DNA of 64,000 nt from a bacterium (GTDB taxonomy: Bacteria > Elusimicrobiota > Elusimicrobia > UBA1565 > UBA9628): the NCBI GenBank assembly GCA_021799485.1, contig JAJZAK010000003.1:1-64000 (forward strand), read 5' to 3'. The stretch's first letter is position 1, and the number at the start of each line of letters is the position of its first letter. The notes beneath the pieces were generated by a model. That model searched no databases and had not been told where the DNA came from. It saw nothing but the letters and a program-made list of their open reading frames with translations. Made by a program: the position numbers and the translations under genes. Of this stretch, positions 47,940 through 64,000 are shown piece after piece.

Positions 47940-50900
47940 ATGGATAATACGCGCGCGAACAGCAAGGTCTCATTCGGACGGATACCGCAGGCGCTCGATC
48001 TGCCGGACATGCTCGCGATGCCGAAGGACTCCTTCAGGGAGTTCCTTCAGGAGGGCCGGTCCGTCGAGGAAAGAGAGGCCGTGGGCTTGCAGGCGGCCTT
48101 CGAGGATATTTTCCCGATCGAGTCCGCGGACGGAAGTCTTGTGCTGGAATTCGTGCGCTATGAACTCGCGGAACCGCGCTATAGCGGCCCCGAGGAAGCC
48201 CGCTTTCACGACGCCACCTATGCGCGCTCGTTGAAGGGCATTTTCCGGCTTTCGTCGCGCCAGCCGTCGGGAAAGCTCAAGGAGATTCTGGAGCAGGAGG
48301 TCGTTCTTTGCGAACTGCCGATCATGACGGAGAATGCCTCCTTCATCATCAACGGGGCGGAGCGCGTGATCGTCAGCCAGCTTCATCGTTCCCCCGGCAT
48401 CATCTTCGAGGAGGACGACGAGAAAAAGATATCCGCCCTCGGCAAGAAGCTCTTTTTCGCGCGCGTCATCCCTTACCGGGGGGCCTGGCTCGAGTTCGAG
48501 TTCGACCTCAACAACATCCTTTACGCCAAGATCGACCGGAAGAAGAAGGTGGAGGTCACGACGCTTTTGCGCGCGTGCGGCATCGAATCCGATGCGGACA
48601 TCCTGAAGATTTTCTATCCCTATGAGGAGGTTCCCGTCACCGAACAGTCCGTGCTTGCGATGCACCACCGCATCGCGGCCGAGGATGCCGTGGACAAGGC
48701 GACGGGAGAGATTTTGCTCGAGGCGGGCAAGAAGGTCGCCCATGAGGCGGTCAAGAAGCTCCTTGAGCGCAAAATCCCTTCCATCAAGCTTTTGCGCGGC
48801 GACCCCGAGAAGGACGATCCGGCGATCATCGAGACTCTTCGTAAGGACAAGATCAAGACCGTCAAGGAAGCCCAGCAGGACATTTATAAGAAGCTGCGGG
48901 GCCAGGAGTTCGTGGTCCCCGGCCAGGCCGAGGCCTATCTCGACTATCTTTTCTTCCGCAACCCGCACCGCTACGATTTGAGCCGCGTGGGCCGTCATAA
49001 GATCGCCGTCAAACTCCACCGCTTCCTTTGGGCCCTTGCCGCGCGGCGCGATGTGGCTCCAAGGCCGGAGGGGCGGCGGCATAAGTATTTCGCGTTGCCG
49101 TCGTTTTCCCGCAGGACGCTCTCCCTTGAGGATGTCGTCGCGACGATCCAGCATCTCGTCGCTTTAAACCGCGGCGCGACGCATCTCGTCGAGGGCGAGG
49201 CGAAGACGTTCGGAGCTCCCGTGATGCGCGTCGACGGCGCCTACGAGGGATTGGCCGAATACCGCAAGAGCTTCGAGCCGGGGTCGGCCCGCGTGGAGAC
49301 GGAATCGGCTTCGGAGTTGGCTGTGATCGACCTCTATGAGGCTGGCGGAGGCGACGAGGGGCGGACGGCCAAGGAGGATCTGCGCCGGGATCGTTTCTCC
49401 ATGGTCAAGTGGGGCGACGCCCTGCGCGAGTGGCAGGCGGCCGTGCCGCGGCTCTTGGACAAGCACTTCCCGGTGGCGCTTGACGACATCGACCACCTGG
49501 GCAACCGGCGCGTGCGCGGCGTGGGGGAGCTCCTTGAAAATCAGATCCGCGCCGCCCTCTCCCAGATGTCCCGTGTCATTAGAGACCGGATGAGCTTGCA
49601 GGACCGCTCGATGCTGACGCCGCGCTCCCTTATTAACGCGGCTCCTCTCGTGGCGATCGTCCGGAAGTTCTTCGGCACCTCCCAGCTTTCTCAATTCATG
49701 GACCAGATCAACCCTCTGGCCGAGGTGACGCATAAGCGCCGACTCTCCGCTCTTGGGCCCGGAGGCCTGCACCGCAAGCACGCGGGCTTCGAGGTCCGCG
49801 ACGTGCATTACACGCATTACGGCCGCATCTGCCCCATTGAGACGCCGGAGGGCCCGAATATCGGACTTATCACCTCGCTCGCGAGCTATGCGCGCATCAA
49901 CGAATTCGGCCTTATCGAGTCTCCTTATCGCAAGGTCAAGGACGGCAGGATCACGGGCGATGTGGAGTACCTGGTCGCCGACGCGGAGAGCGAGAAGATC
50001 GTGGCGCAGGCCAACACTCCCGTCGAAAAAGGACGGATCTCTTCCGATTTCGTCGCCTGCCGTTCCCGCGGCGACTTCCCGACCGTCGATCCCGCGCGGG
50101 TCGACTACATGGATATCTCTCCCATGCAGGTCGTCTCCGTGTCCGCGGGGCTCATCCCGTTTCTTGAGCATGACGACGCCAACCGCGCCCTCATGGGATC
50201 GAATATGCAGCGCCAGGCGGTGCCTCTCCTCCTGGCTCAGCCTCCTCTCGTCGGGACCGGCATCGAGGGGGCCGTCGCCAAGGATTCCGGCGCCTGCATT
50301 CGCGCCCGACGTCCCGGCCGGGTGCTCTACGCCTCGGGCGAGATGGTCGCCGTTTACGCGGACGACCGTTCCGGCGCGGATCCCACCGATCTTTACTTCC
50401 TGCGCAAATACGAGCGCTCCAACCAAGACACCTGCGTCAACCAGACGCCGCTGGTGCGCGGCGGGGATCTTGTGCGCGCGGGGGATGTCCTTGCCGACGG
50501 CCCGGCGACCTCCGGCGGGGAGTTGGCTCTCGGCTACAACCTTCTCGTGGCCTTCATGCCGTGGGAAGGTTATAACTTCGAGGACGCGATCTTGGTTTCC
50601 GAAAGACTCGTCCAGGACGACGTCTTCACGTCGATCCATATTTCCGAGTTTGAGTGCGAGGCCCGGGAGACCAAGCTCGGTCCCGAGGAAATCACCCGCG
50701 ATATCCCCAACGTGGGCACGGAGGCTCTGGAGTCCCTCGACGAGTGGGGGATCGTCGTCCCCTCGACGACGGTGCGGCAGGGAGACGTCCTTGTCGGCAA
50801 GGTGGCGCCCAAGGGAGAGCAGCAGCTGAGCCCCGAGGAAAGGCTTTTGAAGGTCATCTTCGGCAAGAAGGCGGAGGACGTCCAGGACGCGTCGTTGCGC

Positions 50901-52055
50901 GTGCCTCCGGGCGTCTCCGGGAAGGTCATAGGCCGCCGGATTTTCGTGCGCCGCGAGAAGATCGAGAAGACCGAGGAAAAGCGCCGTCTCGATGAGATCG
51001 CCCGCAAACTCGAGGAAGATTTGGAGACGGTGCGTCGCTTCGTGCAGGAATCGAAGGCCGCGCCGCGCGAGGGCGGATCGAAGGCCAAGGACGAGGAGCG
51101 CATCGCGGCTCTCGCCAAGGTTCTTGAAAAGCGTCTCAGGGACGAGGCCGCGAAGGCCAAGGAGAATTTGAAGTCCGGCGACGAGCTTGCGATTACCGTC
51201 AATAAGGTCGTGAAGGTTTATGTCGCCTCGCGCCGCAAGCTGCAGGTCGGCGACAAGCTCGCCGGCCGCCACGGCAACAAAGGCGTCGTCTCGAAGATCC
51301 TGCCGGTCGAGGACATGCCGTGCATGCCGGACGGCACGCCCGTGGATGTCGTCCTGTCCCCCCTGGGAGTCCCTTCGCGCATGAACGTCGGGCAGCTTTT
51401 GGAGACGATGCTCGGCTGGGCCGCCCATACCCTGGGCGTGCAGATGGTCAACCCCGTCTTTGACGGGGCCACCGAGGCGGAGATTCATGAGCATGTCCGC
51501 AAGGCCAAGGAGGTTCTGCGCAAGCGGGGCGTTCCTGAGAAATACCTTCCGACGGACGACTGCCGCATCGCGCTTTTTGACGGGCGCACGGGAGAGCCTT
51601 TCCAGGAAAAAGTTTCCTTCGGCTACATGTACGTCATGAAGCTCAATCACCTGGTCGAGGACAAGATTCACGCTCGTTCCACGGGACCCTACGCCCTCAT
51701 CACGCGCCAACCCCTGGGCGGCAAGGCCCAGTTCGGGGGCCAGCGTTTTGGAGAGATGGAAGTCTGGGCCATCGAGGGCTATGGCGCCGCCGCGGCGCTC
51801 CAAGAATTCTTGACCGTGAAATCCGACGATGTGACCGGGCGCACCAAGATGTACGAGGCCATCATCAAGAGCGACCCGCCGGCCGAGCCGGGAGTCCCGG
51901 AATCCTTCAAGGTTCTCGTCAAGGAGCTTCAGGCCCTGGGCCTCAACGTCGATCTTTTGAAGCTGGGCCATGAAAATGGATCGGAAGGCGCCGCCGCCAA
52001 CGGGACGCACGCGGCTACGAAAAAGCGGGCGGCCGCCAAGGCGGGCAAGGAATAA
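47940..52055 (+). CDS. rpoB: DNA-directed RNA polymerase subunit beta
   Basis: [66 protein letters not shown]. Confidence 0.99.
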   Translation: MDNTRANSKVSFGRIPQALDLPDMLAMPKDSFREFLQEGRSVEEREAVGLQAAFEDIFPIESADGSLVLEFVRYELAEPRYSGPEEARFHDATYARSLKGIFRLSSRQPSGKLKEILEQEVVLCELPIMTENASFIINGAERVIVSQLHRSPGIIFEEDDEKKISALGKKLFFARVIPYRGAWLEFEFDLNNILYAKIDRKKKVEVTTLLRACGIESDADILKIFYPYEEVPVTEQSVLAMHHRIAAEDAVDKATGEILLEAGKKVAHEAVKKLLERKIPSIKLLRGDPEKDDPAIIETLRKDKIKTVKEAQQDIYKKLRGQEFVVPGQAEAYLDYLFFRNPHRYDLSRVGRHKIAVKLHRFLWALAARRDVAPRPEGRRHKYFALPSFSRRTLSLEDVVATIQHLVALNRGATHLVEGEAKTFGAPVMRVDGAYEGLAEYRKSFEPGSARVETESASELAVIDLYEAGGGDEGRTAKEDLRRDRFSMVKWGDALREWQAAVPRLLDKHFPVALDDIDHLGNRRVRGVGELLENQIRAALSQMSRVIRDRMSLQDRSMLTPRSLINAAPLVAIVRKFFGTSQLSQFMDQINPLAEVTHKRRLSALGPGGLHRKHAGFEVRDVHYTHYGRICPIETPEGPNIGLITSLASYARINEFGLIESPYRKVKDGRITGDVEYLVADAESEKIVAQANTPVEKGRISSDFVACRSRGDFPTVDPARVDYMDISPMQVVSVSAGLIPFLEHDDANRALMGSNMQRQAVPLLLAQPPLVGTGIEGAVAKDSGACIRARRPGRVLYASGEMVAVYADDRSGADPTDLYFLRKYERSNQDTCVNQTPLVRGGDLVRAGDVLADGPATSGGELALGYNLLVAFMPWEGYNFEDAILVSERLVQDDVFTSIHISEFECEARETKLGPEEITRDIPNVGTEALESLDEWGIVVPSTTVRQGDVLVGKVAPKGEQQLSPEERLLKVIFGKKAEDVQDASLRVPPGVSGKVIGRRIFVRREKIEKTEEKRRLDEIARKLEEDLETVRRFVQESKAAPREGGSKAKDEERIAALAKVLEKRLRDEAAKAKENLKSGDELAITVNKVVKVYVASRRKLQVGDKLAGRHGNKGVVSKILPVEDMPCMPDGTPVDVVLSPLGVPSRMNVGQLLETMLGWAAHTLGVQMVNPVFDGATEAEIHEHVRKAKEVLRKRGVPEKYLPTDDCRIALFDGRTGEPFQEKVSFGYMYVMKLNHLVEDKIHARSTGPYALITRQPLGGKAQFGGQRFGEMEVWAIEGYGAAAALQEFLTVKSDDVTGRTKMYEAIIKSDPPAEPGVPESFKVLVKELQALGLNVDLLKLGHENGSEGAAANGTHAATKKRAAAKAGKE

Positions 52056-52057
52056 CC

Positions 52058-56291
<4,234 letters not shown>

Positions 56292-56305
<14 letters not shown>

Positions 56306-56681
56306 TCAGCTTATTCGGCGCGGGCGCATTCGCTCGCGAGGGCGTACCAAGGCTCCGGCCTTGAGGGCGTGCCCTCAAAGGCGAGGCGTGTGCACCCGCG
56401 TCTCGACGACGACGCCCAAGAAGCCGAATTCGGCTCTGCGCAAAATCGCGCGCGTCAAGCTTACGACCGGGACCGAGGTCACGGCCTATATTCCCGGCGT
56501 GGGGCACAATCTTCAGGAGCACTCGATCGTCTTGATTCGCGGGGGCCGCGTGAAGGACCTTCCTGGCGTCCGCTATCATATGATCCGGGGTGTTTTGGAC
56601 GCCTCCGGCGTCGAGGGCCGGCGACAGGGGCGCTCCCTCTATGGAGCCAAGCGGCCCAAGGAGGCCGCGAAGGCGGAGTGA
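56292..56681 (+). CDS. rpsL: 30S ribosomal protein S12
   Basis: [36 protein letters not shown]. Confidence 0.99.
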
Positions 56682-56711
56682 CGATGCCGAGAATCAACGG
56701 AGGAAGCAATC

Positions 56712-57191
56712 ATGCCGCGTAGGGGATTAAGGCCGAGGGAGCGCCGGGGTTTTCCGGCAGCCGACTTTAAATACCAGTCCCAGCTGGTGTCGCGCTTCAT
56801 TAATAAGATCAATTTCCAAGGCAAAAAGTCGACGGCCGAGCGGGTGGTCTACGACGCCATGGCGATGGTCGGCGAAAAGTCGGGGCAGGAGCCGCTCGCC
56901 GTCTTTACCCAGGCGATAGAGAATGTCCGGCCTCTGCTCGAGGTCAAGGCCCGCCGAGTCGGCGGCGCGACCTACCAGGTCCCCATGGAAGTCCGCCAGG
57001 ACCGATCGACGACGCTGGCCATGCGCTGGCTCATCGGCGCGGCCCGCGAGAAGGCTGGGCGGCCGATGGCGCAGCGGCTCGCCGAGGAGCTTCTCGCCGC
57101 TTTTAAAAAGGAAGGAACCGCGTTTAAGAAGCGCGAGGATACCCATAAAATGGCCGAGGCCAACCGGGCCTTCGCCCATTACCGGTGGTAA
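56712..57191 (+). CDS. rpsG: 30S ribosomal protein S7
   Basis: [44 protein letters not shown]. Confidence 0.98.
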   Translation: MPRRGLRPRERRGFPAADFKYQSQLVSRFINKINFQGKKSTAERVVYDAMAMVGEKSGQEPLAVFTQAIENVRPLLEVKARRVGGATYQVPMEVRQDRSTTLAMRWLIGAAREKAGRPMAQRLAEELLAAFKKEGTAFKKREDTHKMAEANRAFAHYRW

Positions 57192-57198
57192 ATCCCTG

Positions 57199-59298
57199 AT
57201 GCCGAGAGAATATCCCCTGGAGAAGGTGCGCAATATCGGCATCATCGCGCACATCGACGCCGGCAAGACGACCACCACGGAGCGCATCCTTTATTACACG
57301 GGACGCATCCACAAGATCGGCGAGGTGCACGAGGGCTCGACGACCACCGACTGGATGCCCCAGGAGCGCGAGCGCGGCATCACCATCACCGCCGCCGCGA
57401 CCTACTGCAAGTGGCGTGACTGCCAGATCAACATTATCGATACCCCGGGACATGTGGACTTCACCGCGGAGGTCGAGCGCAGTCTGCGCGTGCTTGACGG
57501 AGCCGTCGTCGTCTTCGACGGGGTTCAGGGGGTCGAGCCGCAGTCCGAGACCGTCTGGCGCCAGGCGGACAAGTATCATGTTCCTCGCGTCGCCTACATC
57601 AATAAGATGGACCGAATCGGCGCCGATTTCTATATGTCGTACCAGTCCATCATCAAGATGCTGGGCGCCAACGCCTGCCCGATCCAGCTCCCCATCGGGG
57701 CCGAGGCGGGCTTCAAGGGGCTTGTCGATCTCATCGAGATGAAAGCCTTGATCTGGCTCGGCGAGGAACTGGGCGCCAAGTGGGAGGTTGTCGATATTCC
57801 CGCCGACATGCTCGACAGGGCGCGCGAATACCGCGAGAAGATGATCGAGAAGGCGGTGGAGTTCGACGACGCGGCGATGGAGCGCTACCTTGACGGCCAG
57901 CATGATTTTAAAGCCGAGGACATCCGACGCATGTTGCGCAAGGGAGTCCTCGCCTCGAAGATTTTCCCGGTCCTCTGCGGGTCTTCCTATAAGAACAAGG
58001 GCGTCCAGCCGATGCTCGACGCGGTGTGCGACTATCTGCCCTCGCCCAAGGACCTGTTGCCGGTCAAGGGGACGGACCCCGTGACCGACGCCCCGGCCGA
58101 ACGACCCGCCGCAGACGACGCGCCGTTCTCCGCGCTGGTTTTTAAGATTCAAACCGACCCTTACGTAGGCAAGCTTGCCTTCTTTCGCGTCTATTCGGGC
58201 GCCTTTAAGGCGGGAGAGACCGTCTTTTTTCCCGCCAAGAGGACGGCGGAGCGTGTCGGCCGGCTTCTGCGCATGCACGCCAATACGCGCGAGGAGATCA
58301 AGGAAGTGCGCGCGGGCGACATCGCGGCGACGGTCGCGATGAAGAACGTCGCGGTCGGCGCGACCATGTCGTCCGAGGAGAAGCCCATCATTCTCGAGCA
58401 GATCGTCTTTCCGACTCCCGTCATCTCCGTCGCGATCGAGCCCAAGTCGAAAGCCGACGAGGAAAAGATGTCCGTCGCCCTTGGACGGCTCGCCGAGGAG
58501 GATCAGACCTTCCGCGTCAAGGTGGATCATGAGACGGGGCAGACCATCATTTCCGGCATGGGCGAGCTCCACCTCGACATCATCGTCGACCGCATGAAAA
58601 GAGAATTCAACGTCCAGGCCAATGTCGGGAACCCCCAGGTGGCTTACCGCGAGACGGTGCGCCGCAAGGTGACGGAGGAGGGCAAGTTCATCCGTCAGTC
58701 GGGCGGCCGCGGCCAGTACGGCCATTGCATTCTCAATATCGAGCCCGTGGAGACGGGCAAGGGATTCGAATTCGTCAACGAGATCAAGCAGGGCCGCATT
58801 CCCCGGGAGTTCATACCGGCCGTGGAGAAGGGGGTGCGCGAGGCGCTCGACGGCGGAGCGCTGGCCGGCTATCCCATCGTCGACGTCAAGGTGACCCTCG
58901 TCGACGGCTCCTTCCATGAGGTCGACTCCTCGGAAATGGCCTTCAAGATCGCCGGCGCCATGGCCCTGCGCTCGGGCTGCAAGAAGGCCAACCCGACCAT
59001 TCTCGAGCCTATCATGAAGTTCGAGGTCATTACGCCCGAGCAATACATGGGAGACATCATCGGGGATTTGAACAGCCGCCGCGCGCGCGTCCAGGACATG
59101 GGCGACCGCGGCCATCTGAAGTTCGTGCGAGCCACCGTGCCGCTGGGCGAGATGTTCGGCTACGCGACGATCGTGCGCTCCATCTCGCAGGGGCGGGCCT
59201 CTTTCAGCATGGAGCCCAGCCACTACGAGGAAGTGCCGTCCAATATTTTGAGGGTGATCGTCGAAAAGAACGCCGCCTTGATGGCGGCGCAGAGATAG
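57199..59298 (+). CDS. fusA: elongation factor G
   Basis: [54 protein letters not shown]. Confidence 0.99.
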   Translation: MPREYPLEKVRNIGIIAHIDAGKTTTTERILYYTGRIHKIGEVHEGSTTTDWMPQERERGITITAAATYCKWRDCQINIIDTPGHVDFTAEVERSLRVLDGAVVVFDGVQGVEPQSETVWRQADKYHVPRVAYINKMDRIGADFYMSYQSIIKMLGANACPIQLPIGAEAGFKGLVDLIEMKALIWLGEELGAKWEVVDIPADMLDRAREYREKMIEKAVEFDDAAMERYLDGQHDFKAEDIRRMLRKGVLASKIFPVLCGSSYKNKGVQPMLDAVCDYLPSPKDLLPVKGTDPVTDAPAERPAADDAPFSALVFKIQTDPYVGKLAFFRVYSGAFKAGETVFFPAKRTAERVGRLLRMHANTREEIKEVRAGDIAATVAMKNVAVGATMSSEEKPIILEQIVFPTPVISVAIEPKSKADEEKMSVALGRLAEEDQTFRVKVDHETGQTIISGMGELHLDIIVDRMKREFNVQANVGNPQVAYRETVRRKVTEEGKFIRQSGGRGQYGHCILNIEPVETGKGFEFVNEIKQGRIPREFIPAVEKGVREALDGGALAGYPIVDVKVTLVDGSFHEVDSSEMAFKIAGAMALRSGCKKANPTILEPIMKFEVITPEQYMGDIIGDLNSRRARVQDMGDRGHLKFVRATVPLGEMFGYATIVRSISQGRASFSMEPSHYEEVPSNILRVIVEKNAALMAAQR

Positions 59299-59313
59299 AG
59301 AGGGGGGATTCAC

Positions 59314-60501
<1,188 letters not shown>

Positions 60502-60524
60502 GGAATCGGGGAGGACTATAGAAC

Positions 60525-60851
60525 ATGCCCGAGACGGCGCCCCAGCAGGCGCAGCGGATCCGCATCCGTCTGCGGTCCTATGACCATCGGATTCTTGACG
60601 CGAGCGTCGCCAAGATCGTGGGGACGGCCAAGCGCACCGGCGCGGCCGTCTCCGGGCCGATCCTCCTTCCGACTCACATCAAGAAATACACCGTTTTGCG
60701 CTCTCCGCACGTGGACAAGAAGTCCCGGGACCAATTCGAGATGAGGATCCATAAGCGTCTCATCGAGCTCAATAACACGACGCCGAAGACGGTCGACGAG
60801 CTCATGGAGCTCGACTTGCCCGCCGGCGTCGATGTGGAGATCAAGCTCTAA
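60525..60851 (+). CDS. rpsJ: 30S ribosomal protein S10
   Basis: [44 protein letters not shown]. Confidence 0.98.
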   Translation: MPETAPQQAQRIRIRLRSYDHRILDASVAKIVGTAKRTGAAVSGPILLPTHIKKYTVLRSPHVDKKSRDQFEMRIHKRLIELNNTTPKTVDELMELDLPAGVDVEIKL

Positions 60852-61654
60852 TGGCCGAAGAAACAGCCCAGGCTGCGTCCGCGGCCGCGCAACCGGCCTC
60901 GGCCCAGGCGCCGGAGACTTTCCGGGCGATTCTCGGCGAGAAAGTGGGCATGACCCAGATGTTTCACCCGAAGACCAAGGCGCTTTGCGGCGTCACCATC
61001 GTGAAAACATCGCCGTGCCGCGTTCTCCGGGTTAAGACGGCCGGGGGCCCGGACGGCTACGCCGCCGTGCAGCTTTCCTATGGGGCTTGCGACGCCTCCG
61101 ATCTGGCCAAGCCGCAACGCGCTATTTTTGAGAAGGCGGGCATTCCTCCCGCGCGGATCATCCGCGAGGTCCGTGTGACGAAGATCGACGGCCTTGGGGC
61201 GGGCCAGATCGTCGCGGCGGAGAGGATTTTTAAGACGGGCGACTACGTGGACGTCTCGGGGCGCTCGAAAGGAAAGGGCTTCGCGGGCGTCATGAAGAGG
61301 CACGGTTTTCGAGGGCTTCCGGCTTCGCATGGAGCCTCCGACAAGCAGCGCTCGCCAGGCTCCCTGACGGCGCGGCGCTCTCTCGGACGGGTGTTGCCCG
61401 GGCAAAGGATGGCCGGCCATATGGGCGCCGTCGCCGTGACGTCGCCCAAGATCGAGGTCATCAAGGTCGAGCCGGAGCAAGGGCTCATCTATTTGGACGG
61501 TCCCGTTCCGGGGCCTGCCGGCAATTTGGTCGTGATCCGCGAGACGGTTAAGTCCCGTAAGTTCCGGCGCGAACCGCAGAAGCCCGCGGTGCGCAAGGAC
61601 AAGATGGGCAACATCATCCAGCCGGCGAAGAAGCCGACGCCGCCCAAGAAATAA
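60851..61654 (+). CDS. rplC: 50S ribosomal protein L3 with ~25-aa Ala/Gln-rich N-terminal extension
   Basis: ILGEKVGMTQMFHPK, GRSKGKGFAGVMKRHGFRGLPASHGAS, PGQRMAGHMG. Confidence 0.98.
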   Translation: MAEETAQAASAAAQPASAQAPETFRAILGEKVGMTQMFHPKTKALCGVTIVKTSPCRVLRVKTAGGPDGYAAVQLSYGACDASDLAKPQRAIFEKAGIPPARIIREVRVTKIDGLGAGQIVAAERIFKTGDYVDVSGRSKGKGFAGVMKRHGFRGLPASHGASDKQRSPGSLTARRSLGRVLPGQRMAGHMGAVAVTSPKIEVIKVEPEQGLIYLDGPVPGPAGNLVVIRETVKSRKFRREPQKPAVRKDKMGNIIQPAKKPTPPKK

Positions 61655-61658
61655 AATC

Positions 61659-62282
61659 ATGGAAGCCAAGCTCCTCGACGTTCAGGGCCGGGAAGTGGGC
61701 ACGTTGCCGTTGCGCGACGAGATTTTCGCCGCTCAGCCCTCGAAGGCCTTTCTGCATGAGTTCGTGACGGTCTTTCTGGCCAATCAGCGCCGCTACTCGG
61801 CCAACACCAAGACCCGGGCCGAAGTCTCCGGCGGAGGCCACAAGCCCTGGAAACAGAAGCACACCGGCCGCGCGAGGGCGGGCTCCATCCGTTCGCCCCT
61901 GTGGCGGCATGGCGGGACGATTTTCGGACCGCACGCCAAGGAATTGAGGCTTGAATTTCCACGGCGCAAGGCCAAGAAGGCCCTGGCGCAGGCCTTGACG
62001 GCCCGTTTCCAGGAGGGAGGCGTGGTCTTTGTCGAGGCCCTGGGCCTCGCGGAGCCCAAGACGAAGATCCTGGCCGGCGCCCTCAAGAGCCTGGGGCTTT
62101 CCAGCCGAGGAACCCTTCTCGTTCTGGACAAGCCGGACGCGGCCCTCGCCCGCGCCGGACGCAATCTGCCGGGACTTGAGATGGTCTGCGCGCGGGACCT
62201 GAACGCGTATTCGGTCCTGAGGAGCCGCAAGCTGTTGATGACCAAGCCGGCCTTGGAAAGCCTGGGGACTAGGTGGAATTGA
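61659..62282 (+). CDS. rplD: 50S ribosomal protein L4
   Basis: ANQRRYSANTKTRAEVSGGGHKPWKQKHTGRARAGSIRSPLWRHGG. Confidence 0.97.
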   Translation: MEAKLLDVQGREVGTLPLRDEIFAAQPSKAFLHEFVTVFLANQRRYSANTKTRAEVSGGGHKPWKQKHTGRARAGSIRSPLWRHGGTIFGPHAKELRLEFPRRKAKKALAQALTARFQEGGVVFVEALGLAEPKTKILAGALKSLGLSSRGTLLVLDKPDAALARAGRNLPGLEMVCARDLNAYSVLRSRKLLMTKPALESLGTRWN

Positions 62283-62283
62283 T

Positions 62284-62583
62284 ATGAGCGAACATGCGGT
62301 ATTCGGGACGATCGTCCGGCCGATTCTGACGGAAAGAAGCACGCTGTTGCGGGACAGCCGCAACCAATACTTCTTCGAGGTGCGTCCTCGCGCCGACAAG
62401 CGCGAGATCAAAAAGGCCGTCGAGGAGCTATTCAAGGTCCGGGTCGAGAATGTCCGGACGATGATCGTGCCGGGGAAGTTCCGCCGCCAGGGACGCTTCG
62501 GGGACTGGCGGTCGGACTGGAAAAAGGCGATCGTGACCGTCAAGGCTGGGCAGAAGATCGATTTCGGGGAGAAGGCGGCCTAA
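62284..62583 (+). CDS. rplW: 50S ribosomal protein L23
   Basis: [47 protein letters not shown]. Confidence 0.96.
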   Translation: MSEHAVFGTIVRPILTERSTLLRDSRNQYFFEVRPRADKREIKKAVEELFKVRVENVRTMIVPGKFRRQGRFGDWRSDWKKAIVTVKAGQKIDFGEKAA

Positions 62584-62588
62584 CTATC

Positions 62589-63431
62589 ATGGGAATCAAG
62601 AATTTTAAGCCGTACACGCCGTCCCGGCGCGGGATGAGCGGGCCGGATTTTTCGGAGTTGACGCGGTCGTACCCGGAAAAGAGCCTCGTGCGCCGTCTCC
62701 TCAAAAAAGGCGGGCGCAACAATACGGGGACGATCATGGTCCGGCACCAGGGCGGCGGGCATAAGCGCGCCTACCGCATCGTTGATTTCAAGCGGGACAA
62801 GTTCGGCGTTCCGGGAAAGGTCGTTTCGATCGAGTACGACCCGAACCGCTCCGCCCGAATCAGCCTCGTCCATTACGTCGACGGCGAGAAGCGGTACATC
62901 ATTCACGCCGCGGGCTTGGCCGTGGGCGACGCCGTGATGAGCGGTCCCCGCGCGGAGATCCGGACGGGCAACGCTCTCCCCCTTAAGAACATACCCGAAG
63001 GCTCCTTTGTCCATAATATCGAGATCACTCCCGGCCGCGGCGGGCAGCTTGTGCGAGCGGCCGGCGGCCAGGCGCAGCTCATGGCCAAAGAGGGCGGTTA
63101 CGCGCAGATCAAGATGGGTTCCGGCGAGGTGCGCCTCGTCCCCGACCAATGCCTCGCGACGCTCGGGCAGGTCTCCAACGCCGAGCATAATACGATCACT
63201 CTGGGGAAGGCCGGACGCTCCAGGCATCTGGGGATTCGTCCGACCGTTCGCGGCGGCGCCATGAACGCCGTCGATCATCCGCTGGGAGGCGGCCGCGGCA
63301 AGTCCAAGGGCGGCAACCATCCGCGTTCGCCATGGAATCAGCCGTCCAAGGGCTATAAGACCCGGCGCAAGCGCAAGATTTGGGGATGGCGCATCGTCGC
63401 CGACCGGCGGCGCGCCACGGCGGTGTCATGA
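62589..63431 (+). CDS. rplB: 50S ribosomal protein L2
   Basis: [70 protein letters not shown]. Confidence 0.99.
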   Translation: MGIKNFKPYTPSRRGMSGPDFSELTRSYPEKSLVRRLLKKGGRNNTGTIMVRHQGGGHKRAYRIVDFKRDKFGVPGKVVSIEYDPNRSARISLVHYVDGEKRYIIHAAGLAVGDAVMSGPRAEIRTGNALPLKNIPEGSFVHNIEITPGRGGQLVRAAGGQAQLMAKEGGYAQIKMGSGEVRLVPDQCLATLGQVSNAEHNTITLGKAGRSRHLGIRPTVRGGAMNAVDHPLGGGRGKSKGGNHPRSPWNQPSKGYKTRRKRKIWGWRIVADRRRATAVS

Positions 63432-63712
63432 GCCGATCGACCGCCAAGGGGCCGTACATCGACGCGAAGCTGCTCAAGAAGGTCCAGCGCATGAACCAAG
63501 CCAACGAGAAACGCTCCATCAAGACGTGGGCGCGGGACTGCACGATCATCCCGGAATTCGTGGGGCATACCTTCGCGGTTCACAATGGGCGCAAATTCCT
63601 GCCGGTGTATGTGACCGAGCAGATGGTGGGGCACAAGCTGGGGGAGTTCTCCTTCACGCGTTTTTTCAGATCTCACGGCGGCGTCCATAGAGAATCCAAG
63701 GAGCTAACGTAA
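63428..63712 (+). CDS. rpsS: 30S ribosomal protein S19
   Basis: [66 protein letters not shown]. Confidence 0.98.
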   Translation: MSRSTAKGPYIDAKLLKKVQRMNQANEKRSIKTWARDCTIIPEFVGHTFAVHNGRKFLPVYVTEQMVGHKLGEFSFTRFFRSHGGVHRESKELT

Positions 63713-64000
63713 TGGAAGCCACGGCGCACGCTCGATTTCAGCGATACGGGACCAGGAAGGTTTCCCAGGTGCTCGCCCAGATCCGGGGGCGTCGCGTCCT
63801 CGAGGCGGAGGAGATGCTGCCCTCCTTTCCGAGGGCCTGCGCCGGCATGGTGGCCAAGACCTTGAAGTCCGCGGCGTCCAACTTCGCGGTCAAGGCGTCT
63901 CGTTCCGGGCGCAAGCTCGAACCCGCGCGGCTTTTCGTCAAGTCTTGCTGGGCGGGCCAGGGGCCGATGCTGCAAATGAAGCGCACGATGCCGGCTCCGA
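63712..64000 (+). CDS. rplV: 50S ribosomal protein L22 (truncated by window end)
   Basis: RFQRYGTRKVSQVLAQIRGRRVLEAEEML; ATG 4-bp overlap with rpsS stop. Confidence 0.9.
   Translation, partial: MEATAHARFQRYGTRKVSQVLAQIRGRRVLEAEEMLPSFPRACAGMVAKTLKSAASNFAVKASRSGRKLEPARLFVKSCWAGQGPMLQMKRTMPAP

Noticed and set aside
49164-52010. 948-aa minus-strand ORF opposite rpoB
   Set aside because: Antisense open frame caused by GC-skewed codon usage in rpoB; no recognisable domain.

Overview
High-GC bacterial chromosomal segment. From my reading it could be Elusimicrobiota-like, but I cannot place it firmly without a search. Contents in order: a Gly/Cys-rich lipoprotein; a DUF433/DUF5615 toxin-antitoxin-type pair whose toxin is truncated by a palindromic repeat; a DUF1207 protein; a probable LptD-LptE fusion; a DUF4143 ATPase; a ferritin-like/VIT1 protein; an ankyrin-caspase lipoprotein coupled to an aldehyde dehydrogenase; pntA1-A2-B; a Ugd/UXS UDP-xylose module; a second nucleotide-sugar dehydrogenase; a histidine kinase; ComF; a Mur ligase; a HAD hydrolase; a complete complex I operon in circularly permuted order (nuoJKLMN-ABCD-[EF fused]-G-H-I); a radical SAM / diadenylate cyclase-like / DHH phosphoesterase operon; a second DUF4143 ATPase behind a perfect 16-bp palindrome; an rrn operon (16S-tRNAIle-tRNAAla-23S-5S); a beta-barrel ORF abutting 5S; then rplJ-rplL-rpoB-rpoC-rpsL-rpsG-fusA-tuf-rpsJ-rplC-D-W-B-rpsS-rplV (cut by the window end). 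The most distinctive signals are (1) three copies of a GGTGACACCATAC palindromic element, two of which supply the stop codon of the adjacent gene and one of which truncates a DUF5615 gene, (2) the LptD-LptE fusion, (3) the permuted nuo operon with a NuoE-NuoF fusion, (4) the c-di-AMP-like synthase/phosphodiesterase pair with a variant RHR motif, and (5) an abrupt codon-usage shift in tuf. No CRISPR array or intact transposase was seen.
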